DNA of 64,000 bases from Legionella taurinensis (GCF_900452865.1 NZ_UGOZ01000001.1:2666001-2730000), one strand, 5' to 3'. Counted from the first letter of the stretch, positions 1 through 9,142 are shown. Made by a program: numbers and translations. Notes: generated by a model from the sequence alone, not told the origin.

Positions 1-384
1 AAGCGGAATAGAATCCACATGAAGCAAGTGCATTAAATAACCCGCAAAGCCCAGTGCCGCAGTGGCCGCTGAAGCAGTCTTTGCGCATAAAAACATCCAT
101 CCTGCTGTAAAACCAAGGCAGGGATGCAGATAGCGGTAGCCGTATTCATACGTCCCCCCACTCACCGGATGACTCGCTGCCAACTGCGCGCTGGAAAACG
201 CATTACAGACCGCAACAAGTGCAGCCAGGACGATAGCCAGGATGACAGACGGCCCCGCTCTCCCTGCCGCAACCCCCACACTGACAAAAATACCAGTGCC
301 TATAATGGAGCCTAAACCCATCATGGTTGCACCGAAGAGGCCTAATTCACGCCGGAGTCCCTGTTTTTGCGAGTCTGTTTTCAT
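1..384 (-). CDS. APC-family amino acid permease, N-terminal part
   Basis: Reading the minus strand from an ATG at 384 gives 128 codons without a stop that run off the left edge. The product starts with a short polar segment and then a glycine-rich first membrane helix (GATMMGLGSIIGTGIFVSVG), which is the substrate-site helix of APC-superfamily amino acid/polyamine transporters. Two further hydrophobic stretches follow. It would be an inner-membrane importer or exchanger; the substrate cannot be read from this fragment. A GTG nine codons upstream is a possible alternative start. It is divergent from the HD-GYP gene, with about 290 bases between them. Confidence 0.8.
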   Translation of the reverse strand, partial: MKTDSQKQGLRRELGLFGATMMGLGSIIGTGIFVSVGVAAGRAGPSVILAIVLAALVAVCNAFSSAQLAASHPVSGGTYEYGYRYLHPCLGFTAGWMFLCAKTASAATAALGFAGYLMHLLHVDSIPL

Positions 385-550
385 CTTCCGTTTCTTCCCT
401 ACCCCGTTCACAAGAAGCGGCGTTGTGATGAAGAGGATGATTAAATAGTCACTTTGCGCCAGCGGGAGAACCACGTCAAGAGGTATTGGAAGCCTGTTAT
501 TCACCCGAGCCCGTCGTTAGTTAACGCCAGGGTTGACGCGCATCCGTGAT

Positions 551-578
551 TTGCGTAATCCCATTCAGACACTATGAT
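551..578 (+). promoter_or_regulatory. Candidate sigma-70 promoter for the HD-GYP gene
   Basis: TTGCGT at 551-556 and TATGAT at 573-578 are separated by 16 bases, about 95 bases upstream of the HD-GYP start. The rest of the 385-673 intergenic stretch shows nothing I can name. Both elements are imperfect matches, so this is only a candidate. Confidence 0.3.
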
Positions 579-673
579 TTAATAAAGGCATGATAAAAAC
601 AAAAGGGCCTGCCTGTCACTGGCACGGTAAGCGTTAGGTTAGCCTGATTATTACCCTGAATGATGGAGAACTC

Positions 674-3223
674 ATGGATGATTTAGGCAAGGTAGCCTAC
701 TTTGGTAATACCGCAGGGTGGGCTCTTGCATTAAAAGCCTTTTTACCTCCTGCCTTTTTATCACTGGCATGCATTATTGTTGGGCATTATGCAGGCTTCC
801 TTGCATTCCATACCTTAGCCGAACTCATTGCGATTATCATCAGTCTTATTGCAATGACGGTAGCAGTCACCTCGACGCGCTTTACCAAAAATCAATTTGT
901 GGTGGTTATTTCACTGACAGGCGGTTGGTGCGCCTGTCTTGATATAGCGCACCTTTTAGTTTATCAGGGCATGTCGCTTATACCCTCTACAGGGGGAAAT
1001 GAGAGCACACAACTTTGGATTTCGGCTCGTTTTATACAGGCCTTGTCATTTGTAGCTGCTACTTATTTTTTTCGTCACCTCATTCGTGTCTGGATCTTTA
1101 ATTTAACCCTTTTTATTTTGATATCCTTGGTTTTTAGTGCTGTTTTTTCAGGGTATTTTCCTCAGACTTTCATTGATGGCTATGGGGTAACACCGTTTAA
1201 AACTTACAGTGAATGGGTCATTATTCTGGTGTTGTGTGTCGGCTGGCGGTTACTTTGGAAAAACAGGAATTTGTTGACAAAAACCACTCTGTTTTATCTG
1301 TCCATGAGTATCGTGACGATGATCATCACCGAGATCGCGCTTTCTCAATACACAAGTTTGTTTGGTATCGAAAACAGCATCGGTCATACCTCAAGGATTT
1401 TTACCTATTGGTTTATCTATGTCGCTTTAGTCATTCAAACACTAACCAACCCGTTCAGCTTGCTGGCCCAGGCGGCCAATACCTATGATCATATTCCCGA
1501 TGCCACCTTGATTGTTCAGCCGGATGGCAATATTTGTCAGGCGAATCACGCGGCCGGTTTAATGAAAGCAATGCCCGCTGAAACATTAGTCGGCAAGGCA
1601 TCCCATGCCCTGTTTCATCACAAAGGAATACCACAAGCCCACTGCCCGGTCTGCTCACAATTACCCCATACTCAAAACCCCTTTGCTACGGCAATTGAGA
1701 CGAGTGAGGGCTTTTGGGTGGAATGCAGTTTATCGCCCATTCATTCCGAGTTTTTTCCGGATGCCTGGGTACAGGTGATACGAGACATTACGCCGCGTAA
1801 ACAGCTGGAACTGAAACAAAGTCACCTAACGCAGGCGCTTGGGGAGCGTATTAAAGAACTCCAATGCCTCTACCGCATCTCAGAGTACAGCGGGCGTCAG
1901 GCGCTTAATATTGAGGAATTTTTTGCCGAAACCGCACGGCAGTTGCCTTTAGCCTTTCAGTTTCCGGAACTGATGGTTGCCAACATCGAGTCAATCTGGG
2001 GTAGATTCAGCTCCAATCAGGACAAGGTGTTCGTCTCAGAACCCCTCATTAAAGCATTTCAAATCGACTCAAAATCCAGCGTGCGTATCGAAGTGGGTTA
2101 TCACCACCTCCCCTCTCCTTCACCCGACGCCCTGTTTTTACCCGAAGAAGCGGCATTGCTTGATTCTGTCGCAACCATAATCGCAAACACCGTGGAACGG
2201 GTACTCTATATCCAACAAATCTCCATGTCACGCGCCAGTGAAAAGAACTTTCAAGCCTTTATTGAAAAAGCAGGCATTGGTGTGTATGTGCGGAATAAAG
2301 AAAAGTTTCTTTATGTCAACCCCCGATTTTGTGAAATAGTAGGCCAAAGTAAAGAGTCGCTGTTAAACACCGGCCTCCCGGATTTGGTTAAAGATCAACC
2401 CGCAAGAGCGTTAATTCTCAAACATTGGGCATTACTTGATCAGGGACAGACCAATCTCACCTATACCTTGCCTTACCTGAGACAAGATGGCGTTACCGTC
2501 ACACTCCGGGTTGATGTGACTACTATCTCCTGGCTGGGTAATTTTCAATATCTATCACTGGTTCAGGATATTTCAGAAATCCAACTCGCGCGTAAGAAAA
2601 TAGAGGACTATGTCGCTCAGTTAGAGAGGGCCATCAAAGGGACATTCAGGGCGGTATCCAATATGGTTGAATTCCGCGACCCCTACACCGCCGGTCACGA
2701 GTATCGCGTGGGATTAATTGCCAAAGCCATTGGCCAGGAATTGGGTTGGCCGCCAGCGCGTTGCTCTTCCCTGGAATTAATGGGATTAGTCCATGATATC
2801 GGCAAGATTGCCATACCGGCTGAAATTCTGGTGAAGCCCAGCAAATTAACCCTCATTGAGATGGAGTTAATAAAAAGCCATTCTAAATCAGGATATGACA
2901 TCCTGAAGGATGTTCACCTCGATGCCCCCGTGGCTGAGGTTATTTTACAACATCACGAGCGATTGGATGGCAGCGGTTATCCCCGCGGTCTAAAGGGGGA
3001 TGACATCCTGCCGGAAACGCGAGTGATTTCCGTTGCCGATGTCCTTGAAGCCATGTCCTCTCACCGGCCCTACAGACCGGCTTTAGGTATTGAAGCCGCG
3101 GCAGCGGAAATTCAACGCGGCAGGGGGCTGCAATACGATGCCGATGTGGTGGATGCTGCTTTAAAATTAATCCATGACAACAGGCTGCCCCTGCATGAAA
3201 CGCAGCCAACATCTCCCGACTGA
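674..3223 (+). CDS. Membrane sensor HD-GYP protein, probable c-di-GMP phosphodiesterase (MASE3-PAS-GAF-PAS-HD-GYP)
   Basis: This 849-residue protein begins with seven or eight hydrophobic helices (about residues 15-265) that look like a MASE3 sensor. A PAS domain follows (about 270-375), then a GAF-like region (about 390-520), a second PAS (about 525-645) and a C-terminal HD-GYP domain (about 655-835). The metal site is intact, with H707-D708 in HDIGK, H760-H761-E762, and G768-Y769-P770 in the GYP triad. The family hydrolyses cyclic di-GMP, so it should link a membrane signal to c-di-GMP turnover. GGAG lies just before the ATG. It is a single gene closed by a hairpin at 3234-3264. The ligand is unknown. 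Confidence 0.88.
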   Translation: MDDLGKVAYFGNTAGWALALKAFLPPAFLSLACIIVGHYAGFLAFHTLAELIAIIISLIAMTVAVTSTRFTKNQFVVVISLTGGWCACLDIAHLLVYQGMSLIPSTGGNESTQLWISARFIQALSFVAATYFFRHLIRVWIFNLTLFILISLVFSAVFSGYFPQTFIDGYGVTPFKTYSEWVIILVLCVGWRLLWKNRNLLTKTTLFYLSMSIVTMIITEIALSQYTSLFGIENSIGHTSRIFTYWFIYVALVIQTLTNPFSLLAQAANTYDHIPDATLIVQPDGNICQANHAAGLMKAMPAETLVGKASHALFHHKGIPQAHCPVCSQLPHTQNPFATAIETSEGFWVECSLSPIHSEFFPDAWVQVIRDITPRKQLELKQSHLTQALGERIKELQCLYRISEYSGRQALNIEEFFAETARQLPLAFQFPELMVANIESIWGRFSSNQDKVFVSEPLIKAFQIDSKSSVRIEVGYHHLPSPSPDALFLPEEAALLDSVATIIANTVERVLYIQQISMSRASEKNFQAFIEKAGIGVYVRNKEKFLYVNPRFCEIVGQSKESLLNTGLPDLVKDQPARALILKHWALLDQGQTNLTYTLPYLRQDGVTVTLRVDVTTISWLGNFQYLSLVQDISEIQLARKKIEDYVAQLERAIKGTFRAVSNMVEFRDPYTAGHEYRVGLIAKAIGQELGWPPARCSSLELMGLVHDIGKIAIPAEILVKPSKLTLIEMELIKSHSKSGYDILKDVHLDAPVAEVILQHHERLDGSGYPRGLKGDDILPETRVISVADVLEAMSSHRPYRPALGIEAAAAEIQRGRGLQYDADVVDAALKLIHDNRLPLHETQPTSPD

Positions 3224-3233
3224 AAATCAAAAC

Positions 3234-3264
3234 GTTTAATCCATTGGTGCAGCACGGATTAAAC
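3234..3264. terminator. Hairpin between convergent genes
   Basis: GTTTAATCC at 3234-3242 pairs perfectly with GGATTAAAC at 3256-3264, with a 13-base loop. It fills the whole gap between the HD-GYP stop and the stop of the convergent GrpB-GNAT gene, so it could end transcription from both sides. There is no long U tract. Confidence 0.45.
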
Positions 3265-4224
3265 TCAAACCAACGATTTCGCCAGGGCAATGTCTCTGGG
3301 ATCTCCTTCATAACCCTCAGGATCATCAAACGGCCTATCGGTATAGCCGTGTTTTAGATAAAACCTGTGCGCCTGCGGTGACGATTCGAGATGTAGACTC
3401 TGATACCCCTGATGTTTAAGCCATTTTTCGCATAAAGCCAATAATTGACTTCCACACTGGCGATTTCGTTTTGCCTCATCGATAACAATAATCCGCAGGG
3501 CCGCACGCGCTTCTGGCCATAACTGCAAATGGGCATAGCCAATGATGTCACTTCCTTCAAGCAGCACAAAATGCACATGCCCTGGATGGTCAAAAGTCCA
3601 GGTATAGGGATCAACAAGACCGGCTTTGCCGAAAAAATAAAATTGCCTGAAATGACGCACAGCCTGCCATTCTCGCGGCGTCAGGGCTTTGACCATTCTT
3701 AACCCATTAAAACCGGCTTTTTCATCAATGGCGGCAATAAAGCGCTCTTTACCCAGACAATACGCCATGATGTCATCGGGGTACTGGCGCGCCAGGTCTT
3801 GTTTTAATCGGGCATAAGCGTCTCTGTCTTCAGCATGGGACCTCAGCCAATCCCTGAATTTTAAATGGTGTTCAATGTCCACATGCCCTGATTCAAAGGC
3901 ATGGATATGGTGCGTGCGTTGACTGCCCCCTTTGTGGAAATAACGGCGAAAAGGAATGCCGTATTCGCCATTGGCCTCATAACCCAGCGCCTGCATCCTC
4001 GCATTCGCACCATCGACCTCGCGAATATCCGCCACGACGGGAATCATATCAATCACGGGTTTGGCGGCTAAACCAGGCACCGAGGTGGAGCCGATATGAT
4101 GCACCTCAAGGCAATTTTCACCCAAAGCCTTTTTAATCTGCTCAGCTTCAAGTAAAAATTGCTGAGGCCAATTCGCATCATAAGGAACGACTTTAACGAC
4201 TTGATAATCGGATTGTACTGGCAT
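3265..4224 (-). CDS. GrpB-type nucleotidyltransferase-like domain fused to a GNAT acetyltransferase
   Basis: This is a 319-residue protein. The first ~170 residues match the GrpB/UPF0157 family, with the hallmark HHIGSTSVPGLAAKPVIDM of a nucleotidyltransferase fold. The last ~140 residues form a GNAT acetyltransferase, with an IIVIDEAKRNRQCGSQLL acetyl-CoA loop and a FYLKHGY ending. The two parts are usually separate proteins. The ATG at 4224 is chosen because it overlaps the stop of the upstream ABC exporter (TAATG) and the residues before it are unlike the family. Coupling to the exporter suggests a shared role, perhaps drug modification plus export, but that is inference. Confidence 0.8.
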   Translation of the reverse strand: MPVQSDYQVVKVVPYDANWPQQFLLEAEQIKKALGENCLEVHHIGSTSVPGLAAKPVIDMIPVVADIREVDGANARMQALGYEANGEYGIPFRRYFHKGGSQRTHHIHAFESGHVDIEHHLKFRDWLRSHAEDRDAYARLKQDLARQYPDDIMAYCLGKERFIAAIDEKAGFNGLRMVKALTPREWQAVRHFRQFYFFGKAGLVDPYTWTFDHPGHVHFVLLEGSDIIGYAHLQLWPEARAALRIIVIDEAKRNRQCGSQLLALCEKWLKHQGYQSLHLESSPQAHRFYLKHGYTDRPFDDPEGYEGDPRDIALAKSLV

Positions 4225-6032
4225 TATTGATTCCCCTTTTCTTCGTTTTGTTCCGGCAGAAAGCCGCCCACCTGCGCATCCCACAGGGTTTTATACAGGC
4301 CGCCGCGACGCAGTAATTCGGCATGCGTGCCGTCTTCGACTACATGCCCCTTATCAAAGACTAAAATACGATCCATGTGCAGCAGCGTGGATAAGCGGTG
4401 CGCAATCACCAGGGTGGTTTTTCCCTGCATTAACTCCCAAAGGCTCTGCTGAATCGTGGATTCGGTAATGGAGTCCAACTGCGAGGTGGCTTCATCCAGG
4501 ATTAAAATGGGCGCATTTTTTAAAATCGCCCGGGCAATGGCAATGCGCTGCCGCTGTCCACCGGAAAGCTTAACGCCACGCTCTCCAACCAGGGCGTCAT
4601 AGCGCTCTGGTAACAGCTGAATGAATTCGTGTGCGTGGGCTTTTTTAGAGGCGGAAATCACGTCATCCCTGTGAGCTTCCAGGCGTCCATAACGGATGTT
4701 ATCCATTAAGCTGCGATGAAAAAGGCTGGGATCCTGCGGGATCATGGCAATGGCCTGGCGCAAACTGTCTTGGCTGACCTGAGCAATGTCCTGACCATCG
4801 ATTAAAATACGGCCATCGACGATGTCGTAGAGTCTCAAAATCAGGTTCACAAAAGTCGATTTGCCACTCCCGGAATACCCGACCAAACCCACTTTTTGGC
4901 CTGCTTCAATGGTTACTGACTTATTTTGAAAAAGAGAATACCCGCCGCGATAATGAAATTTAACGTTGGCGAATTCAATTCGCCCTTGCGTGACAATCAA
5001 AGGTGATGCCGGGTTTGTATCCCTGATGTCATGAGGAATGGCTAACGCATTCAGGCTTTGCCTGGCTTTACCCAAAGCCTGATTAAACTCATCCACCTGG
5101 TACATGGTGTACCACATCATGTGCCCTAACTCCATGGAAATGCCGAGAATCAAAGCAAAATCACCAATACTGACCAAACCCTGGCCATACAAATGAATTA
5201 AAGTAACGGCTGCCAGCCCCATCATCACAGCAATCATTCCCCCTTGCGTACAACAAAGCAGGACAATAAACAATTCTTTTCTCTGGAATGCCTGCAGGAC
5301 CCGGGTAAAAAACGCGTCCATGCGTTTTATTTCGTAGGGCGTTTGTGAAAAAAGACGGATGTTGAATTGGTTAGCCAACCCATCCACCAATTGACCGGAA
5401 AGCTGTGATTCCGCACTGGCCTGATCATCCGATAAATGAACCAACCGGGCGGAGAGACTGATACTGACGACGGCAAAGGCGATGAACCACAGTAACAAAA
5501 TATAAAAAAACAGGACATTCACTGCGTAAGCAGTAATAAAGGAAATAACCAGCAGGGAGGCGCCGCGAAGAAAATCCACCGACACCCGATGGAGAATGAT
5601 TTCAATATTATCCGCAAGGGTGGTGATCTGATCGGCAATACGTCCCGACAGATTATCCTGAAAAAACTGGGTGCTGGCGCCAAGCACATAGGCATAGGTC
5701 TGGCTGATGAGTTCGTTTTTAATACGCGCCTGATACTTGTAATTTAAAAACCCGATGGTTCGCCAGGTGACATTATCAAAAACAATGAAATTCACCACCA
5801 GCAAAGCCGCTACCCAATACAACGTAGGGCGATCAATGGTGTTCGTGGCAGCCAGCGTGTTGATAAATGACTTGACCAACAGGCTGTTGAATGGCCCCCA
5901 GAATCCAGCCAATAAAGCAAGCAGGACAAACAAAGCCACGATCGGGCGATACGGTTTTAAGAAGTGCCCTATGAATGAGGCCAACTGACGGGGTATGACA
6001 GGGTTTGGAGATGAAGCAGAGTTATGGTTCAT
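4224..6032 (-). CDS. ABC exporter, fused permease and ATPase
   Basis: A 602-residue half-transporter. Six membrane helices lie within about residues 30-330. The ATPase follows, with Walker A GYSGSGKST (385-393), signature LSGGQ (489-493) and Walker B LILDEATS. The architecture matches type I multidrug/lipid exporters that work as homodimers. There is no C39 peptidase domain at the N-terminus, so it is not a double-glycine bacteriocin exporter. Its stop overlaps the start of the GrpB-GNAT gene, making a two-gene operon. The substrate is not predictable from the sequence. Confidence 0.88.
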   Translation of the reverse strand: MNHNSASSPNPVIPRQLASFIGHFLKPYRPIVALFVLLALLAGFWGPFNSLLVKSFINTLAATNTIDRPTLYWVAALLVVNFIVFDNVTWRTIGFLNYKYQARIKNELISQTYAYVLGASTQFFQDNLSGRIADQITTLADNIEIILHRVSVDFLRGASLLVISFITAYAVNVLFFYILLLWFIAFAVVSISLSARLVHLSDDQASAESQLSGQLVDGLANQFNIRLFSQTPYEIKRMDAFFTRVLQAFQRKELFIVLLCCTQGGMIAVMMGLAAVTLIHLYGQGLVSIGDFALILGISMELGHMMWYTMYQVDEFNQALGKARQSLNALAIPHDIRDTNPASPLIVTQGRIEFANVKFHYRGGYSLFQNKSVTIEAGQKVGLVGYSGSGKSTFVNLILRLYDIVDGRILIDGQDIAQVSQDSLRQAIAMIPQDPSLFHRSLMDNIRYGRLEAHRDDVISASKKAHAHEFIQLLPERYDALVGERGVKLSGGQRQRIAIARAILKNAPILILDEATSQLDSITESTIQQSLWELMQGKTTLVIAHRLSTLLHMDRILVFDKGHVVEDGTHAELLRRGGLYKTLWDAQVGGFLPEQNEEKGNQ

Positions 6033-6400
6033 GATTTACTCTTAAGTGTGTCGATTAGGACAATTAAAAAAAAACCAAAGCCGAAACGACTTTGTTTGTT
6101 TTTTTGCCCTGGCGAGGGCTTACTTAAGATGTAATTTTCATGACTGCGTTAAACCGGATTCAGGTAATAAAATTAATAACGGGTAATGGTAAGTTAAAAC
6201 CAATTGTGTTGTCAATTTTTAATACCCATCCACCGATAGGCCCTCAACACGTCTTATTTTCAGGGGCAGCACCATGTCGCCCTTTCCATTGACTTGACTA
6301 AATAGCCATCCAATCTCAAAGGGCCGCTCCGCCGGTTCATGCCTTGTATACCGCCAGCACTTCAAGTAAGTTAGTCAGAACACGTTCTGCTGAGAAAACC
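6033..6400. other. Intergenic stretch with an A/T-rich hairpin and a possible decayed coding fragment
   Basis: These 368 bases separate the divergent exporter and trxC. CAAAG/CTTTG arms with flanking A and T runs at about 6068-6108 form a terminator-like hairpin. On the minus strand, an open stretch from about 6371 to a TAA at 6219 encodes about 50 residues ending in a protein-like tail (GDMVLPLKIRRVEGLSVDGY) without a convincing start. I read that as a possible gene remnant; nothing else is recognisable. Confidence 0.3.
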
Positions 6401-6847
6401 ATGACTGACTCCATGCACCTTGTCTGCCCCCACTGTCAGACCATCAATCGTTTACCCACAAACCGTCTGACGGCACACCCCAAATGTGGGAAATGCGATA
6501 AACCGATTTTCGATGCAAAACCGGCGTCTCTGGATCAAATGGCCTTCGAGCGTCATCTCAAACGCAGCGATATTCCCCTGTTGGTTGATTTCTGGGCGCA
6601 ATGGTGCGGCCCCTGCAAAATGATGGCCCCCTACTTCGAGTCAGCCGCGGGTCTCCTTGAACCGAACGTGCGTTTGGTAAAAATCAATACTGAGACCCAA
6701 CCCGCTCTGGCTGCGCGCTACTCAATCCAAAGCATTCCTACCCTGATGCTTTTCAATCATGGCCAGGAAATTGCCCGGAGTGCCGGGGTGATGGGAGCGC
6801 AGGATATTGTTCGCTGGGTAAACCAATACCTCCCCTTACGCCATTGA
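6401..6847 (+). CDS. trxC: Thioredoxin 2 with N-terminal zinc ribbon
   Basis: A 148-residue cytosolic disulfide reductase. The N-terminus carries two CxxC pairs (VCPHC and CGKC), the zinc-binding extension that separates TrxC from TrxA. The thioredoxin domain follows, with the active site WCGPCK and the cis-proline SIPT segment. TrxC reduces protein disulfides and is typically induced by oxidative stress. The ATG at 6401 is preferred because it puts the zinc motif close to the N-terminus as in E. coli TrxC; an in-frame ATG at 6413 would also work. It stands alone, followed by a glycosyltransferase 53 bases on. Confidence 0.92.
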   Translation: MTDSMHLVCPHCQTINRLPTNRLTAHPKCGKCDKPIFDAKPASLDQMAFERHLKRSDIPLLVDFWAQWCGPCKMMAPYFESAAGLLEPNVRLVKINTETQPALAARYSIQSIPTLMLFNHGQEIARSAGVMGAQDIVRWVNQYLPLRH

Positions 6848-6870
6848 CCCTTAATGAAATTTCGGCTAGA

Positions 6871-6894
6871 TTCCCCACCTCCTGATGGGGAAGG
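6871..6894 (+). promoter_or_regulatory. Hairpin that covers the glycosyltransferase ribosome binding site
   Basis: TTCCCCA (6871-6877) pairs perfectly with TGGGGAA (6886-6892), leaving an 8-base loop. The right arm overlaps the Shine-Dalgarno sequence GGGGAAGG (6887-6894) used by the GTG start at 6901. If it forms, the hairpin would hide the ribosome binding site. Confidence 0.4.
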
Positions 6895-6900
6895 TGCGGT

Positions 6901-8100
6901 GTGAAACGAATCATCCTTGATATTACCAGTTTATCCAATCTCTTGCGCAAAAGGCGATTGCCTCATGGCGTGCCCCGCGTTGCCCTGGCTTATTTAAAGC
7001 ATTACTTCGATGACATGCACATCCTCTTCAGAGTTCGCGGCAGGAGTATTATTTTATCCAGACACCATTCAGAAAAAGTAGCCCGGTTGTTGCTGGCCTG
7101 GGAATTGGGATCGTTTTTAAAATTAATTCGCCTCCTCGTGCGCGGGGCGCTTTCCCCTTCAGGGCTTGATCCAAAATGCCATTATTTTGTTATTAAACTC
7201 GATTACAAAGGGTTTAAATACCCGCGCTATCTGGCCACCATCACCCGGAATCATTTCAACATGCTTGCGGTGCTTCATGATTTAATCCCTCTGCTTAACC
7301 CGGAATTCTGCACACCGGCAAGTACCCTGCAATTTAAAAACCATCTGTCTCGCATGCTGGAGCATGCGCAGGGGATAGTGACCATTTCCGATGCCACATA
7401 TCACCAGTTGCACCGTCACGTCCAGAAAGAAGGCGCTTTGTGCCCACCAGTAGTCAGTGCTCCCTTAGCCCCGGGTCTTGCGAATGCCCTGTCACCGGGT
7501 GAGCCTCTCGTTACCAGCCCTTATTTCATCATCTTAAGTACCATCGGACCGCGTAAAAATCATTTATTACTGCTGCGTGTCTTCCAGCGATTGCTTGAAC
7601 GGCATGGCCGCCATACCCCCAAACTTGTCATTATCGGCAAACGCAGTGCCCCATGCCCCTCCACCCTGGCGTTGCTGGATAAGAAGGGGCCCTTAAAGGA
7701 CGTTATTCTGGAGGCGCAGGCCAGCGATGCCGAACTGGCCAATTATCTCCATTACGCCAGGGCTTTGCTATTCCCAACCTTTGCCGAAGGCTACGGGTTA
7801 CCGCTGGTTGAAGCCTTCAGTTTCGGGGTACCGGTGATTGCGAGCGATTTGCCGGTTTTTCGCGACATCGCGGGCAATATACCCGATTACCTCGATCCAC
7901 TGGATGGCCTGGGATGGATGCAGGCCATAGAAGACTACACGCCGGAACACAGCGCCCGACGTCAGGCCCAACTTGAACGGCTGGCTTCTTTCCGTGTGCC
8001 AGCATGGCAGGATCATTTCACCAAAGTGGACTCCTTCATGGATGAATTATTAGCAAAACGCAAGCAGGAGTCTGCCGGAAAAACGGCCTTGATTGATTAG
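6901..8100 (+). CDS. Glycosyltransferase, GT4-like (group 1)
   Basis: A 399-residue protein with a GT-B layout. The C-terminal half has SYFIILSTIGPRKNHL-like donor-domain sequence and the EGYGLPLVEAFSFGVPVIAS segment, which carries the E-x7-E motif of retaining GT4 enzymes. There is no signal peptide, so it should act at the cytoplasmic face of the membrane on a lipid-linked sugar or polysaccharide. The start is a GTG at 6901 behind GGGGAAGG, which sits in a hairpin. No other surface-polysaccharide genes are adjacent, so the product is unknown. Confidence 0.82.
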   Translation: MKRIILDITSLSNLLRKRRLPHGVPRVALAYLKHYFDDMHILFRVRGRSIILSRHHSEKVARLLLAWELGSFLKLIRLLVRGALSPSGLDPKCHYFVIKLDYKGFKYPRYLATITRNHFNMLAVLHDLIPLLNPEFCTPASTLQFKNHLSRMLEHAQGIVTISDATYHQLHRHVQKEGALCPPVVSAPLAPGLANALSPGEPLVTSPYFIILSTIGPRKNHLLLLRVFQRLLERHGRHTPKLVIIGKRSAPCPSTLALLDKKGPLKDVILEAQASDAELANYLHYARALLFPTFAEGYGLPLVEAFSFGVPVIASDLPVFRDIAGNIPDYLDPLDGLGWMQAIEDYTPEHSARRQAQLERLASFRVPAWQDHFTKVDSFMDELLAKRKQESAGKTALID

Positions 8101-8103
8101 TTT

Positions 8104-8132
8104 TTGACCAATACTCAAAAATAAAATATACT
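8104..8132 (+). promoter_or_regulatory. Sigma-70-like promoter
   Basis: TTGACC (8104-8109) and TATACT (8127-8132) are 17 bases apart, five matches of six to each consensus element. It starts right after the glycosyltransferase stop and would drive the orphan gene at 8245 with a leader of about 105 bases. Confidence 0.6.
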
Positions 8133-8158
8133 TTGAATGCAGCGATTCAGCCTGCGCT

Positions 8159-8184
8159 AAACCATCGCTCGATGGTTTTCTGTT
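8159..8184 (+). terminator. Hairpin with T-rich tail inside the leader of the 8245 gene
   Basis: AAACCATC (8159-8166) pairs with GATGGTTT (8171-8178) around a 4-base loop, followed by a T-rich tract. It lies downstream of the 8104 promoter, so it could end readthrough from the glycosyltransferase gene, act as an attenuator, or end a very short RNA. Confidence 0.5.
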
Positions 8185-8244
8185 TATCCGCGTGCCGGTC
8201 TGTGTTTACGACACTCTTTTTTCATTTTTAAAAGGAACTTAAAA

Positions 8245-9012
8245 ATGCCTAATACTATCAAATCCGATCCGAAAGGAACATTAGGAGTGGCTTATGGGAT
8301 GGTGGGGAATACTCTGGTTATTTCCGCTTCCCATAGCCGGCGTGAACTGATGCCATTACAGTTCATTAAGCCGAATGGCGAATGGACCAAACTGCAAAGC
8401 GCCAACATGGACACGTTACCCTTCACCACAGCCATCAATACCTTTGTCAATCGTAAGGACGGTATTCAAGATGTCTTATTCACGGGTGATGTGAATCTTG
8501 GGTATTCAAATACAACGGTGGTTTCGCCCCTGGTTGATGAGTTGTTAAAGGGCTTTGCAACAACCACTATCCCGGTGACAAAAGTGCTCTATTCTGGAGA
8601 GCCCCACATTGTGCGGGATTGCAATATGCAAATTAAAAAAAAGCCTGACCTTGTTGCCCATGCCGATACGACTTATGTGGTGGACATGGCTGCCCTTGCA
8701 GTCGCTAATCTGGTGAATGGCCGCCCTGTCAATGAAACCCCGGTTTATGGCACTGGGCCTTCGCATAGTCAGCCTGCGAGCACGATGGCAAAAGAAAACA
8801 CCACCGAGGAACAGGACATATGGACCAGAACCGTAGCGACAGAAGAAGACGAGGATACAAACGCCCGGGATGATTTCCATCATAAAACGCATCCCCAGCA
8901 ACTGACCCAGGCCGGGTTAACCCACAATCAGACTTTAAAACAAAAATTGGGCGATGAGCTGGGGAAAAATGCACCGGACAACAGCAACTCACGCCACTAC
9001 AATCCTTCCTGA
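8245..9012 (+). CDS. Uncharacterised protein, 255 residues
   Basis: I do not recognise this family. Residues 1-165 look like a folded mixed alpha/beta domain rich in Val, Thr and Ile, with no signal peptide or membrane helix. The last ~90 residues are polar and low-complexity, with an acidic stretch (ATEEDEDTNARDD) and many Gln, Asn and His. AAAAGGAA precedes the ATG. It has its own promoter and leader hairpin and is followed by a stem at 9024-9050. An orphan with a disordered acidic tail in Legionella could be a Dot/Icm substrate, but nothing here proves it. Confidence 0.7.
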   Translation: MPNTIKSDPKGTLGVAYGMVGNTLVISASHSRRELMPLQFIKPNGEWTKLQSANMDTLPFTTAINTFVNRKDGIQDVLFTGDVNLGYSNTTVVSPLVDELLKGFATTTIPVTKVLYSGEPHIVRDCNMQIKKKPDLVAHADTTYVVDMAALAVANLVNGRPVNETPVYGTGPSHSQPASTMAKENTTEEQDIWTRTVATEEDEDTNARDDFHHKTHPQQLTQAGLTHNQTLKQKLGDELGKNAPDNSNSRHYNPS

Positions 9013-9023
9013 GGTTCATTTGA

Positions 9024-9050
9024 TGAGGGGAGATTGGATATCTCTCCTCA
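9024..9050 (+). terminator. Stem after the orphan gene
   Basis: Ten-base arms (9024-9033 and 9041-9050) pair at nine positions around a 7-base loop, 12 bases after the stop codon at 9012. There is no U tract, so termination is only a possibility. Confidence 0.35.
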
Positions 9051-9142
9051 CACGCCGTTTAGGCCTTGGTAAAAAAAGAATTTAGTCAGCTGGTCGTTTT
9101 TTGCTATAGTCTCTGCCTGTTTTTCTATAACGTTGAGCTTCC

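Noticed and set aside
2940..3329. A 129-codon minus-strand frame across the HD-GYP 3' end
   Set aside because: It overlaps the conserved GYP region in antisense and would cross the hairpin between convergent genes.
4224..6032. ABC exporter as the secretion system for the double-glycine peptide
   Set aside because: It lacks an N-terminal C39 peptidase domain and is 13 kb away in a different operon, so there is no support.
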